Source: Paramecium sonneborni (Eukaryota > Ciliophora > Oligohymenophorea > Peniculida > Parameciidae). From it: 64,000 bases of DNA. The position numbers and the translations under genes are program-made. Shown one piece after another: positions 25,998 to 41,416 of the stretch (positions are counted from its first letter, which is position 1; each line of letters begins with the position of its first letter). Location of the stretch: contig CAJJDN010000025.1 in NCBI GenBank assembly GCA_905182985.1, positions 447,548 through 511,547 of the forward strand, given 5' to 3'. The notes under the pieces were generated by a model. It made no database searches. It was not told where the DNA came from and saw only the letters and a program-made list of their open reading frames with translations.

Positions 25998-27672
25998 TCA
26001 TGCATACATACTTCCATCTTCGGTAAAGTTTTTATTAACACCTGCATGATCAAACATTTAACAAAATTCTTCAAAACTAATTTTATTATCATGATTTGGA
26101 TCAATTTCAGCAATCATTTCATCAATTTATTTATCTGAAATTTGTTTTCCATTTCTGGCAAATGCTTCTTTAATATTTAATTTAGTTATAAAACCTGAAT
26201 TATCAGTATCAAATATTTAAAATAAAGATGATAACTAAATTTAATAAGTATAAATATTTACTTTTTCTTTAGTAATGAATTTTCTTTCATCAATACATGA
26301 TGCTAAGAATTCGCTATATTTTATAACAAAGTCTTTTTTCTTCCTTCCTACTTCTTCATGAGTTTATGGAGGTGAAGTATTGTTTATCAATTTCTCTATA
26401 TCTTCAAAAGTAGCTGGTGATCCCTATAATAAAATTTATGATTACTTCTGCTTTTAAAGCTTATTTCAATTCATCAAATGTTATAGTTCCTGAATTATCT
26501 ACATCAATCTTTTTAAATATTTCTTTTAATTAACTTAATTCGGTTTCATTTAGTTAATTTACTAATAAAGTTTTAACTTCTTTTTTGAATTTTGCTCCTC
26601 CTTAATTTTATTTTAACAATTAATAAATTTATCTATTTTCCATAGTACTTGATGTAAAAGAATTATTTATTTATGTTGAAGTTTTCTCCTCATTCTTGAA
26701 TTATTTTTTGAACCATGAATGTTTAATAAGATCTTTTGAATTTGGTCTCAATCCAGGCTATTTTTGTAGCATTTTTTTAATTAAATCTTTAGCTTCATTA
26801 CTAATATTAGGCCAAACTGAAGAACTAAATGATATCTATATTTAGAATTAATAATACATTAGAGGTTTAGATATTATTATATAATTCCTCTTTTGTACTA
26901 CCATGAAATGGCAAATGACCAGAAAGTAAAGTAAACAGTAAAACACCAAGAGACCATACATCACATTTTTCATCATAGGATCCTTTTATAACTTCAGGTG
27001 CCATATACATAGGAGTTCCAGCAAACGATTTTAATCGTCTAATATTTTTAGATATAATATTAATACTTCAAATGAGATGTATCAAATTTATTAGCTAATC
27101 CAAAATCTATTAATTTAGGTTCACCATCATCTTTTTTAGAAGTAATCATAATGTTTTCAGCTTTAATGTCTCTATGAACTATGCCTTGAGCATGAATATA
27201 ACTGACAGCAGAAACAATCTAAAATTACTATAAATATAATAAATACTTTTTTCATAATCTCTTAGATATGTGGTTCATGAAAACTCTTATATCTTTTTGG
27301 AATCCATTCAACCAATTCTCCTCCTTTGCAATAATCCATACAAATATAAAAATTCAATCTATTTTAATAAACTTCATGAAATTTAATAATATTTGGATGA
27401 TCAAGTTATTGTAACATATAGATTTCATTTGCTAAAATATCCTCTCTCCCTTTGACTTTTGCTTTTTCTATAATTTTGATAGCAACTTGTTTTTCAGCAT
27501 TTTTAATCATTCTTGCCGTAACGACTTTTCCAAAAGAACCTACTCCTAGTACTTTTCCTAAAGAATATATTTTAGAAATATCTTCTGTGGATGTAAATAC
27601 TAGATCCTAGTTTCTTGTTCTCATTTAAACAATAGTATTAGGTTTAATTTCAGCTCCTGAAGCACAACCCAT
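25998..27672 (-). CDS. Calcium-dependent protein kinase, minus-strand copy 1
   Basis: Starts [12 protein letters not shown] (Gly2/Cys3 dual acylation). Kinase motifs: [27 protein letters not shown] (the same HRDIKAEN variant as the plus-strand CDPK), [21 protein letters not shown] loops include [24 protein letters not shown] and [12 protein letters not shown], ending GSMYA. Short introns interrupt the kinase and EF regions. Near-identical motifs and a shared intron layout with 23516-25176 suggest a relatively recent duplication between these two, in inverted orientation. Confidence 0.93.
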
Positions 27673-27834
27673 AGTAATATAATTTAATTTAGATTTAATT
27701 ATTAAGTTTGATTTTTTTTGATTGAGAATTTAATCAAAACTTATTATCTATCTTATATAATAAAAAAAACAATTAATCATGAAATAGCTATCTAAATTAT
27801 ATAATTGTTAGAGAAGTATTATAATCAATTAATA

Positions 27835-29527
<1,693 letters not shown>

Positions 29528-29744
29528 TATTTATTAATTATATTGAAAATATAAGACTTTAGATTTGCTTAAATTTCAAAAAGCATTATGTATATTATGC
29601 ATTAATAATCATAGAAATTAAAGAACTGTGTATTATAAATATATATATAATTAAAAACGATACAGTAAGAATCATGTTGAAATAAAGAATGAAAAAAGGT
29701 AGTTTTTAAGAATGAGATATTAATAAAATATATTATTATTGTAA

Positions 29745-31434
<1,690 letters not shown>

Positions 31435-31471
31435 AATTTATTATATTTAATGAGTAATTTAATTGAAATAT

Positions 31472-32479
31472 TCATTCATAAAATTTTTAAATCTAATTTT
31501 TTGAGATTTCATAAGCATAAAATCCTATAGCATTAGCATAAAAAGCTCTTAACATACATGCAGAGAATCCTCTCCATAAAGATGGAACTCCATCATTTTA
31601 TATCCTATACTTTAGACACTCAAAAAAACCTCCATCAAGGAATCTAGGCTTAAATCTTCTTGTTTTCGTTCCCATTTCACATTACAAAATAGTTTTAATA
31701 GTCTATATTTATATTTATTTAATTAAATTACATCTTAAGGATATCCTACAATCCAACATGCCATTCCTGCTAATCCTCCTGATATTAATAAATCATGTGA
31801 AGATGGTTCTCCTTTATCTTATAACCACATCAATTAATCTTTAACAAATTCATATGTTGCAAATTATGCACTATATCCTAAAATTTCTCTTTATTATGTA
31901 GCATTCATCCCTCTAAATATATATCTAAATCCTTCTTATTTTCCAATCTATACACTTATTATTTACTACCTTCCATAAACAATCAAAAGGATTCTTATAT
32001 AATTTCTAAGCATTATCTAACTACATTTGTAATCTACATTTTGTTAAATCAATTGAACATGCTAACATTGCTGCACAACTCCCAGAAATACCTCCACATA
32101 TTGCACTATTAATATTTATTTCTTATACGTCTAAAAATAACTCATTGATTTTCCATTTTCATTATAACCTGTAAACTATCTTCGTGAATATTCATAAACT
32201 GCAAATACTATAGCATTCAAAAATGGAACAGATAATAAAGGAAAAGTCATTCCTTTATAAAATGCTAATATTCCTTCATTCTTAATTATTTTTATTATTG
32301 ATCTCCAAAAGTTTTCTTTTGACATTTACATCCTCACTTTCAAAGTATCCATTGGATGTCCAAATAAACAATTAAAGCTTACTTCAAATATTCATATACA
32401 TTCCACTAACTGTTCCTGCTCCCAAATCTATTTATATCTGTTTCTGATTATCTTTAATCCAATTGCTAAATTCAGACAT
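31472..32479 (-). CDS. Mitochondrial carrier family (SLC25) protein, 298 aa
   Basis: Introns of 22, 38, 22 and 29 nt give exactly 299 codons including TGA. The 38-nt one is the longest predicted here and has a GTTA donor. Three carrier repeats are visible: HPMDTLKVRMQ, a second with SIDLTKCRLQMQ, and a third with YPQDTIKTILQ, each followed by a Gly/aromatic stretch such as GFRYIFRGMNA and GVPSLWRGFSA. The second signature has Ser for the usual Pro. The family moves metabolites across the inner mitochondrial membrane. The carnitine/ornithine-like GHPxDTxKxRxQ first repeat hints at that subfamily, but the substrate cannot be fixed. Confidence 0.92.
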
Positions 32480-32652
32480 TTATTATTAATTTGTTTATTA
32501 ATTATTTTATTTTTCAATTCTTTCATATTTTTTAAACTATAATATATATTTAAGTCATTAAATACAATGTAATGCAATTCATTAATCAGAATGGATCTTT
32601 TAAATTTATTCTATTTCCTTTACATATACAAATAATTAATTAAAGTTTACAA

Positions 32653-33252
32653 ATGATCAAAATGTTAAAAAATTCTACAATATTTACTACAAAGCATAGT
32701 GTTTGGAAAGTTTAAGATGAAAAACAATTATTCAAGAATTCAAACATCAAGTAAGATTTAATACATCCAATTTCAATCATCAAAAATTAAAATACATCTT
32801 AAATAATTTTAAGTGCTATAAGAGAACTTGAGGATAATGTATATACTTTATAGGACAACTAAGATTTTAAATAATCAATTAAGATATTTAATATTTTTCA
32901 TTTAGACTCTTGTAATTCTGCCTTATTTTTAACATTAAACCAACTTTGCAAGTCTTTTTATCCCCTATCATAAGAAATATGTAATATGCTTACTAATATC
33001 AAAGAAATCTATTTATTAGTAATTATTTTAAATAATTTAAGTAATAAAATCAGAAAATTTAAAATGTTTTAATTTTTTAAAATATTTAAAGTTAATTTAA
33101 AAATGAGATGTTTAAAGCAATTCTATTGTATAGTCTCTACTCCCAATAAAGTATCTTATTTTTATTTTATATAGCGACTAAGATAAAACTAAAATACTTG
33201 TTTATAAATCTATCTGGCCTTAACACTGTTGAATAAGATTTTTAAATAATGA
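32653..33252 (+). CDS. Possible protein-coding frame, 199 codons, unknown
   Basis: A frame of 200 codons including TGA, starting MIKMLKNSTIFTTKHSVW, contains several TAA/TAG Gln codons and no TGA. The first ~100 residues have a plausible protein composition (VQDEKQLFKNSN, SAIRELEDNVYTLQDN). The second half becomes Phe/Lys/Ile-rich and may be non-coding. TGA is rare enough in AT-rich DNA that a frame this long can arise by chance, so this is tentative. Confidence 0.3.
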
Positions 33253-33527
33253 AGGAAATTAATTTAATCAAAAATAACAGTACAGATGTGTATTGCTTAT
33301 CATTTCTAAAAAAACATTTCTAATCAAAAATAAAAAAAGATTATAAATAAAATTCTTTTTTTGATTATTATTTTTTAGAAAATACAAATGAACTAATAAA
33401 CTGGTTTTAACTTTAAAATTACTTCAAACTAATAATTAAAAGAAAAATTTAACAATTCAATCCTCAAATATGTATATTGTAATTTCATATTTCTTTGGAT
33501 CATTTATAGAATTCAGAGGATGGTCTA

Positions 33528-35088
33528 ATGTTTGAAAACGATTGCATTTTGAAAACTGTTCATTACTTTTCTAAATTATCTAAAGAGAAAATAATTATAA
33601 ATTTAATTATACAGGATAGTTAATAAATTCATCAAAGTAATCTAAACTAATTTAATTAACAAGGATAGAATATATTTATAGAGCAAAAAATGAAATTAAA
33701 ATAAACGATAAATGCTATTTAATAAGGAATATTTGCTAATATAGAAATTAAAATTGTTGATAACAGAAGTAATAGTTAAAAGTTGATACATTTTTAGTAT
33801 TTGTTAAATTAATTACAATTTAAAAAGCATTAAGAAGAGGTTTAAAGAACTTTAAATAATTTTATTTGTCAATCACCTATTACTCTTGTAAATGATTCCA
33901 AATTAGAAAGTTTATAATTTAAATACATACCTTGTATTGATAAAAGTGGATCCATATTATTTTTTGAATACTATTTTGATTAATAAGAAATTGTAATAAA
34001 TAATTCAACTTAGATTATATATCGATATTAAGACTAGATTGTAATCATATTTTAAGGATAATAATTTAAGCTTTTTTATTGTAAAATATAGTGTAGTTGT
34101 ATCAAAAAAAATTGGTAATATTTCTAATAATATTTTTAGCTCATTGCTTGATTTGAAATAGTATTAAAATTTTGATCATATAAAATTAGATGAGGATATG
34201 AAATATCCAACAATTGCATTAAATGAAGAAAAGATATACTTAAACTATGGGTATTTAGGGGATTAAATTTGGGAATTTAGTCTTTTGAATTAGAGTGTCA
34301 TTATTAAGAGAAGAAAAAAATTGAAAAAAATTCTATTTTATTAAGATGCCGGAGAATAATAAAATTATATTTTAGAAAGAGAAGGAGCAAGTGTATTTTA
34401 TAGTTAATTTGAAAATGAAGAGAAAAAATGCTATTTTATTTGTGGAGGAGAATTAGGTTAGTACAGTCCGATTTGTAATATTATTGAGAGAATATTTTCT
34501 GAAAATGAAGAATTCTCTTCTGGATTTGTAGAAAAGTGTTTATTAAATACAAGTTTGAAGCCTTTTTAACATTCTTTAGTTTTAGAAGGGGATAAGTTTG
34601 TAATTTTTCTTCCTGGAGATTTTAATAGTAAAAGATATAAGTATTCTTAAATTATGAATCACGAACATTAAAAATATGCTTAGGTTTTAAGAGTGACAAA
34701 AAATTAATGGAAGATAGAAAAAATAATAATTGTATATGAAAACGAAGATCTTGGAAAGTAATATCCAATTCATTTAATGCCATATAATCAATAGAATGTA
34801 TATTCTATAAATAAAGATTAATGGATAGTTTGTTTTTTTGGATTGCAATTAAAAACACCTGAATCTTTAAATTAATCATCCTAAATTATTTAAATGGATG
34901 AATAGAATTAAAATTAATTTTTTTCTACAAATTGTGATGGTAATGAAGAAGGAACTTTATGCCAAATGATAATCAAAATGGATATCAAATATTAAGGGAA
35001 TTAACTTTATATTTCTATAACACCATATTAATTTGGCAAAGGCGAATCAATTATCAGACACACATTTTTAGCTCAAAATTAAAAATGA
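33528..35088 (+). CDS. Hypothetical protein, 511 aa
   Basis: Starts MFENDCILKTVHYFSK. One 25-nt intron near 34114-34138 gives exactly 512 codons including TGA. Residues ~200-450 show short beta-strand-like blocks (YPTIALNEEKIYLNYG, CYFICGGELGQYS, GDKFVIFLPGDFN, WKIEKIIIVYENED), suggestive of a beta-propeller, but no repeat signature is clear. No signal peptide or membrane segment. Family not recognised. Confidence 0.65.
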
Positions 35089-35543
35089 CCTTTTTATATT
35101 ATTTTATATAATATATTTTATTTCTAAAATGAAGAATATAAATTAATTTAAGAAAAAGAAAACCTTTATTTTTCTAAATTTTTATTCACTTCTAAAACCA
35201 CATATTGATTAAATTTTTGATTCAATTTGAGTATATTAGAAGTTTTGTCTTTATTATTTCTTTTGATTTTTTTAAAATAATTATTTTATTAGAACCAAAA
35301 AGTGTTTGTATTTTAATTTTAGGTTAGATCACAACAATATTCAAATAGTATTGTAAAGAATATATGTAAAAAGAGAGGAGAACCAAAATTCACTGAAAGT
35401 AAATTGTTTTAAGTATCTTAAGAGAGTAAATCAAGCGTATCTATTTTTTAGGATAGTCTGTAATTATTTTATGAAGATTCTTTAAAGCTTTATTAGATTA
35501 TAACTAAATTCAAGTATAATTATTTAATATATTATTATTTTAA
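35089..35543. other. Spacer with possible exon relic
   Basis: Mostly AT-rich non-coding DNA. A plus-strand stretch at about 35324-35520 reads as plausible protein (RSQQYSNSIVKNICKKRG, then a Ser-rich part and LYQIITKF) and is preceded by a TTTTAG that could be an acceptor. No start or complete gene could be built, so it may be a relic. Confidence 0.35.
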
Positions 35544-36023
35544 ATGGATAATAATTTTTTTGGAGACACATTCATTAATAAAAATGGTCCATGTAAAATC
35601 AAATTATCTGATATGAAGGTTGTAGTTTTATACTTTTGTGCAAGTAAATAAATTATTAAATAAAGGTTGGTGTCCTCCTTGTGTAAACTTTACACCAACT
35701 CTTGTTGAATTTTATAATGATGTAAATTTAGAGACTAAATAGCTAGAGATTATATGGGTATCATATGAAGAATCAGAAGGTTAATTCAAAAAATATTTAG
35801 AAGAAGTATGTGCAATAAATATAAAAAGATGCCTTGGCCAGCAATTCCTTATAATGATAAAAGAATATAGTAACTGATAGATAAATATGAAATTAAAGGA
35901 ATTCCAACAGTGACAGTATTGAGGAAAAATGGAGACATAGCAAAGAAGAATGGAAAATAAGATGTTATAAAAGAAGGAGAAGGAGCCTATAATTTATGGG
36001 AATAAATAGTGAATAGCGAGTGA
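35544..36023 (+). CDS. Thioredoxin-like (tryparedoxin/nucleoredoxin type) protein, 144 aa
   Basis: Starts MDNNFFGDTFINKNG. Introns of 22 and 23 nt give 145 codons including TGA, and the first lies just before the active site. The active site is FCASWCPPCVNFTP, i.e. WCPPC, as in tryparedoxin and nucleoredoxin. The cis-Pro side is GIPTVTVLRKNG, and IIWVSYEESEGQFKKYLEEM matches the family helix region. It is expected to be a small cytosolic disulfide oxidoreductase that passes electrons to peroxidases or target proteins. Confidence 0.93.
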
Positions 36024-36067
36024 ACTAAAATTTTTATTTTAATTATTTATAAAATATTAATAATATA

Positions 36068-36325
36068 ATGTCGGCTGGAATATTCATTGGCACAATTATA
36101 TTTATAGGAATTGGAATAGGAGTTACTGTTTGGCTCAAAGGTGTTGTAACTAAGGCAACAAAAAATTTAAGCGATCTGAATGATAATTTATTGTAATACA
36201 TTAATCAAATCAAATAGACTTATGTATGTTTCAGTCCTTTCAGGTACTATTCAATTTTGGCTCTTATGGTTCTGTATGTATATGCACTAACTCAATCCTA
36301 TTATAACACCTATAAGAGAACATGA
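36068..36325 (+). CDS. Tiny two-pass membrane protein, 85 aa
   Basis: An 86-codon frame including TGA, starting MSAGIFIGTIIFIGIGIGV. It has one hydrophobic segment at residues ~4-22 and a second at ~65-77 (ILALMVLYVYAL), with a helical loop between (TKATKNLSDLNDNLLQY). A 20-nt GTATGT...TTTCAG segment inside could be an intron, but reading through gives the better ending. Size and topology resemble small V-ATPase or mitochondrial subunits, but no residue match supports a name. Confidence 0.5.
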
Positions 36326-36434
36326 ATGAGTTATTAATAAATGAATTAAAATTTAATTTATTGATCTTTAAATCTAAAATTCTATAGTATTTCAGATAAT
36401 ATATATATATGATAAAAATAGTGATACTCATAAA

Positions 36435-38052
36435 TCAATTTGAATTAGATTACAATAGTAGGGAAAACTCTTAAAATGAAAGTTTTCCATTTTAATTCAA
36501 ATCTCCTTAATTAAATATTATTTCCCATTCTTAATCAGTTAATCTGGCATCTATGAATAAAGATTTTAATTCTTTTATAGTTATCTATTAATTTTAATTT
36601 TTATCAATAAATTTAAATAATAATTGTAAGTTTTCTTAATTAGCTAATTTTTCAGTGTTACAACAAGCTAGTAAAAACTCATTAAATTCAATAAATCCAT
36701 TTTAATTTGAATCTAGAATTTAGAATATTTTATCTGCAAATGGCCTCTATTACTCTGAATTTAAAAACTTTTTTAATTCTTTTTAAGTAATTTTGCCATC
36801 TTTATTATCATCAATAGCTTAAAAAGCTATCATTAATTTTTCTTTTTCTTTTTCATCCAAAAACTTATTAATCATTATTGAGAATAGAATTTTTTGAAAC
36901 TCTGACTTTGATTAATATGATTAAATTCTTAAAATTATATCATCAAGAAAAGTTTTATCAGTATAATTCGCAATATTTCTTAAATAATCTTGTTATAAAC
37001 ATTCTGCTGCATTAATACGTTGGGCTAATAAACTTAATAAATAGATATACATGGATCAATTTTCAAAATTAAATTAATTAATTTTTATGCATCATGTGGA
37101 ATAGCGTTCCATTATTTATCTTTTTTAATTTAACATTTTAAGATATTTTCTTTTTATTGTTTGATATTTTCACCTTAGAATGGACAAGATCCAACCAATA
37201 TTTCATATAATAATACTCCACAAGCCCAAATATCAGAAGCTGGAGAATACTATTAATTTTAGATCACTTCAGGAGCTAGATAATTTAGTTCAAGCATATC
37301 GATTTCCCTTTATTTCACTCTTGTATTACTATAATCAATTAATTTAATTAATTGACTTTGCTAGCTTTAAAAAAGTATATTTGTTGGCTTCAGATATCTA
37401 TAAAATACTTATATATCAAATTTACTTATGGTTAATCCCATTACTATGTAGATATTACAAACCTGCAAAAATTTATTAAAAGTATTTTTATATTAATTAA
37501 TTTTTGCTTACTGAATTAGCTTTATCATCAGCTTTAATTCTTGAAAAAAGCGTTCCCCCATTATAATTTTCGGTTACCATATATAATTACTTTGAATCAA
37601 CAAAAAATTCATAAATGGACATTATATTTGGGTGATCCTAATAATGAAGAGGTTATTACTAATTTTTTAAGTTATTGTATTTTGTTTTATAACTTATTCA
37701 AATCTATTTATTTATATTGATGGCTTTAAATTATTGCAATTTTCGTTACTCCAGTTTAATTATTTTAAACGGTGCAAACTTGACGAATCTGTTCGTTGGG
37801 ACTTTTAAAGCTTTCCATTAAAGTATATTTATTGAAAAATTTTCCTTTATTTACAGTACTTTATTTATCTGGAGTCAAAAGTTCCTAACTTCTCAAAAAG
37901 AAGTCTTATTAAGATAATTAAATTGAAGAATCAGCTGCTATATTATTTGGACTGTTTTCTTTTACAGTATCAGCAGCTTAGGAAGCTTTCATGTTATTTT
38001 TTTTGTATTATGGAGGAAAATGGCTTTGCTTTTTAGATTTGCATATTCCCAT
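36435..38052 (-). CDS. CDPK-like pseudokinase with four EF-hands
   Basis: Starts MGICKSKKQSHFPPQYKK (Gly2/Cys4 acylation signal). The middle is kinase-like: DHPNIMSIYEFFVDSKQL, TENYNGGTLFSRI, ASDIWACGVLLYEILVG, PFQGENIKQ. The catalytic residues are gone: no glycine loop; IAIIQ in place of the AIK lysine; NHKYLKPTN in place of HRDLKPEN (catalytic Asp to Tyr); IDYSNTRV in place of DFG. The C-terminal half has four good EF loops (DDNKDGKITQKE, DSNQNGFIEFNE, DKNQNQQITIKE, DLNQNGKLSFQE). It is therefore probably a membrane-anchored Ca2+ sensor or scaffold, not an enzyme. Several 22-28-nt introns are needed. Confidence 0.85.
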
Positions 38053-38380
38053 TGGAAAATAATATTTATATAACTAAAACTTAATTTTCATTAGATAAAT
38101 ATATGTTGTAATTAAAAATTTTATAAGATTATTAAATAAATTAAAATCTCAAAAAAATATTTAAATAATAGTGTTATATAAGATGTTGATAGTTGAATCT
38201 ATTTAAATTTGATTGAATTAAGATAATAAAATTAATTTAAGTTCAGTAAATAAAATAAAGTTGATTATAATTCTGTAAACTTTACAAATAGAAGATTTTT
38301 GATAATTTTTGGTGAATTAATGATAGATAAGGTAAATGTATATAATTTATAAAAGAGAATAAATAATTTAATCTATTTTT
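38053..38380. other. Intergenic AT-rich region
   Basis: Lies upstream of the pseudokinase start and downstream of the carboxypeptidase stop. No frame, repeat or RNA seen. It presumably carries the pseudokinase promoter. Confidence 0.5.
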
Positions 38381-39424
38381 TCATACTTATTTTTTGATAA
38401 TAAATGTTCTACCTTTGCTTTAGGCAGTTCTGGGTGGAGCATACATGGTCCTGTTATAAAACATTGTATATTCTTTAGATATCCAATTAATAAGTTTATC
38501 AGTTTCTTCAAATCTTCTTTTTTAATCTTTAGCTCCTATTAATACTACTATTATGGATCCTAAAAAACTTTCATAAGAGACAGCAAGACAAGCACCAGCA
38601 TTAGGTGTGATTCCAGTTTTGATTCCTTAATAATTTTCAAAATGTAACAATTAATTTGTATTATACCATTCATAATTTCTACAAGAATATGATTTACTAT
38701 TGCATATTTATTTTAAAATGGGAATCTTTAAATAAGCTGAACTCATTCTACACATATCAAATGCTGTTGATTTATTAGCCTATATATAATTTAGTATTTG
38801 AAATATACTTTAGAACTGAGACCATGTGGATTTGAAAATTAAGAATCTCTCATGCCTAATTTTAATGCATTTTCATTCATCTATCTAACAAATCTATTCA
38901 TATTGCTCATTTATGTGTCATCATAGAATCCTTAGATTGTATCACATGTAATATAACTAGCTATCTTTTATTTTCTTTGAATATTCAGGAGTTATCCAAA
39001 ATACAGTGCAATTGATAAAGCAGCATCATTTCCAGATGGTAACATTAATGCATATAGTAATTCTTCTAAAGATAATGTATCATCTCTTTTTAAAAAAGCA
39101 GATGTCCCTCCAATCTAAGTAGCAATTCTAGGAATACTTATATATGTTTCATTCTAAAATTAGATTAAAAAAGCTTGAATTACATAATCAAGATTTAATT
39201 CTTCACATAATTGTATAGCTGTATAGGCAGTCATTATTTTGGTAAGACTTGCAACTTCTAACTTTAAAGAAGGAGATTTGCTTGCTAGTTCATCTCCCAT
39301 TTATGTTACAATACACCAAGAAATAGCTGTTGTCTAAGGAGGGTTTACTATTTTTTATATAAAAAATCATACATAATGATAATGCTGACTATCTTTTGGC
39401 ATGTAAAGATTTATTCTCATTCAT
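38381..39424 (-). CDS. D-Ala-D-Ala carboxypeptidase family (peptidase S11) protein
   Basis: All three penicillin-binding catalytic motifs are present in order: S-L-T-K in LEVASLTKIMTAYTA (nucleophile Ser and Lys), S-G-N in ALMLPSGNDAALSIA, and K-T-G in GIKTGITPNAGACLA. It starts MNENKSLHAKRQS with a 25-nt intron soon after, and a further ~30-nt intron follows the SGN region. It ends FIIKKQV. S11 enzymes trim the terminal D-Ala of peptidoglycan peptides. In a bacterivorous ciliate this suggests digestion of bacterial walls (inference), and the gene may have come from bacteria, though it now has introns and the ciliate code. No clear signal peptide is visible, so its location is uncertain. Confidence 0.88.
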
Positions 39425-39471
39425 TTTAAATAAATAATAAAATAAGAAATAAATAGCTCATTTATCTATAT

Positions 39472-39795
39472 TCATAGGTATTAATTGTATTTTTCTATTA
39501 TTTTTATTAATTCTGCTCTTTTTAATTCAACTTATTATTTTAATAAGTAATTTTCTTACATTAAGGCCTTCATAAATTCTGAATCATCATTAATCATATT
39601 GCATTTTTAATTTCTACCTCTTTTAGTTAAATCATCTCTCCAAGTATAAGATATTGTATAATTATTTGCTTTATTTATGACAGGAGTAATCGATCTTTAT
39701 TATTAAACTCGAGGAATTTATTATTGAGCAATATATTAAGTTTGAATAAAAATTGGTTACTGCATAAATGGCTAATTGATTGATTATTAGTACAT
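39472..39795 (-). CDS. Small Gln-rich coiled-coil protein, 107 aa
   Basis: A 108-codon frame including TGA, starting MYQQSINQPFMQQPIFIQ, with many TAA/TAG Gln codons. The N-terminal third is Gln/Ile/Pro-rich, the middle has the segment YTISYTWRDDLTKRG, and the C-terminus is a short coiled coil (MKALMQENYLLKQQVELKRA). No family recognised. It is 48 bp upstream of the start of the S11 gene on the same strand. Confidence 0.55.
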
Positions 39796-39898
39796 TTTTA
39801 TTTATAATTAATAAAAAACTCCAATACTAAAAATATTTATTAGATTCCATTCAAAGTATTAAACATACTTTATTTCCCTTTATTTAATTATTTATTTT

Positions 39899-40825
39899 AT
39901 GAATCGAAAACTTGAACTAAAATTATTAAGCCATTTTTAGAGTTTGGAAGGAAAATTATCTTTATTGTTCTTACACATATCAGATAATTCAGCTGGTTTC
40001 TAACATGTTGGTAGCTTAAAAGAATAGTTTACAGCCTTTTATTATATATGTATGTAAAAGTAAACAAATTTTCATTTTATAAAGAATCAATACTATAGTA
40101 TTTCTTAAAAATGGTACATAAAATTAATCTTTTGAATAGCAATGTATATTTTGTTCAAAATTAAAGACACATTCAAGTTAATAATTGCTATTGCATTTAC
40201 TCTTATTTCATAAAACAAAATTTAGCTATAAATTCACCTATTATCAAAATGAAAAAGTCTTACATATTGCTTATTTCAGATAATAACCAAAAATCTTACC
40301 TAATGTTTTTAGACATTATAAAGCTATCAATTAAAATTAATTAGATTGTTTCATGTTCTTAACACTATTTTCTTAATCTAATTCAGAATTTTACTAAAAA
40401 AATAGTAATAATTATTATATTTACAAATAGCTCTTCCTTTAGAATAAGATTAACAAATCTCTAATTTGATGAGTTAAAAATAATTTTATTGTGGTCCTTC
40501 AAAAAATTTTAGACCTGTATAAAGAATTGAAGAATTCAAAGAATTGGAAGCTTTAGATTTTGAAACATTTAAATAAAATGAATTAATTTGTTTGACAAAA
40601 TCTTCACCAGAATTTAAAGGTACTCCAATTCAATAGTTTATGATGTTGTACAATACAAGAGTTTTAGAAGAAAGGCCATAATAATTAAAAGATTTTTTGA
40701 AGCAATTTACGAAGTTATAAGGTGAATTAGCAATCTGTTTTTAGAATCATTTATTTACACTATTATGTTATAGTATGATAGATTAATAAACATTCGTTGA
40801 ATTATCTCTTATGATATAGAAATGA
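39899..40825 (+). CDS. Hypothetical protein, exon structure incomplete
   Basis: A plausible start MNRKLELKLLSHFQSLEG and a clear last exon (PVQRIEEFKELEALDFETFK to FVELSLMIQK, TGA at 40823-40825) are joined by a middle in which at least one 31-35-nt intron near 40050-40085 and a further frame change are needed. The C-terminal half is helical, with Gln written as TAA/TAG. No domain recognised. The boundaries are more secure than the internal model. Confidence 0.5.
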
Positions 40826-41118
40826 GTTTGAGATATTATTTATAAATATAAACTTTAATTTTAATCATCATAAATTTGAATTTGACTATTATTATTCTTA
40901 ACTAATTCTCATTTAATAATACTGATGATGTTTAAAATTATCAATTAATAGTATCGCTAAAATGATTATAAAATGTATCATAAAAAATAATTAGAAAATA
41001 AATGAGTGATATTTTTATTCATCCCCTGATATGATTTAAATATATTTTGTATAAAATCTAAATTTTTAAAATATTCCAATTAATGATAAGTAGGGAAAGA
41101 TGAATATACATATTATTC

Positions 41119-41370
41119 TCATTGTTTTAATTGATAAGTAAAATGTTTGTCATTTCTCTTAAAAAACTTATTTTTTGTCAATCCTAGATCTTTATTATCT
41201 TCTTTATTAACTGTTTTAGAATAATAATCTTCTTCTTTTTAACGAGGATCTGTACAGAATTATAGATTTTTTGATCTTAGAAAGTTTAGAATAGCTTTTA
41301 TTTTAGGATTGGGACGATGATATATTTCTAATTCTAAAGAATCAAGGCTGGAATTTAAGTCTTCCTACAT
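41119..41370 (-). CDS. Small hypothetical protein, 83 aa
   Basis: Starts MQEDLNSSLDSLELEIYH and runs 84 codons including TGA. It is charged and hydrophilic, with no domain recognised. Directly after the stop the same frame stays open for about 50 more codons with protein-like content (EQYVYSSFPTYHQLEYFK). The TGA may therefore be a sequencing error, a read-through site or a recent nonsense change. It is divergent from the next gene with only 46 bp between the two ATGs. Confidence 0.5.
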
Positions 41371-41416
41371 TAAATATATAAAATTTTCAATTAAGCAAAT
41401 CAAATATATTTTTAAT

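Noticed and set aside
36068..36325. Naming the 85-residue protein V-ATPase subunit e
   Set aside because: Size and two membrane segments fit, but no residue pattern matches well enough.
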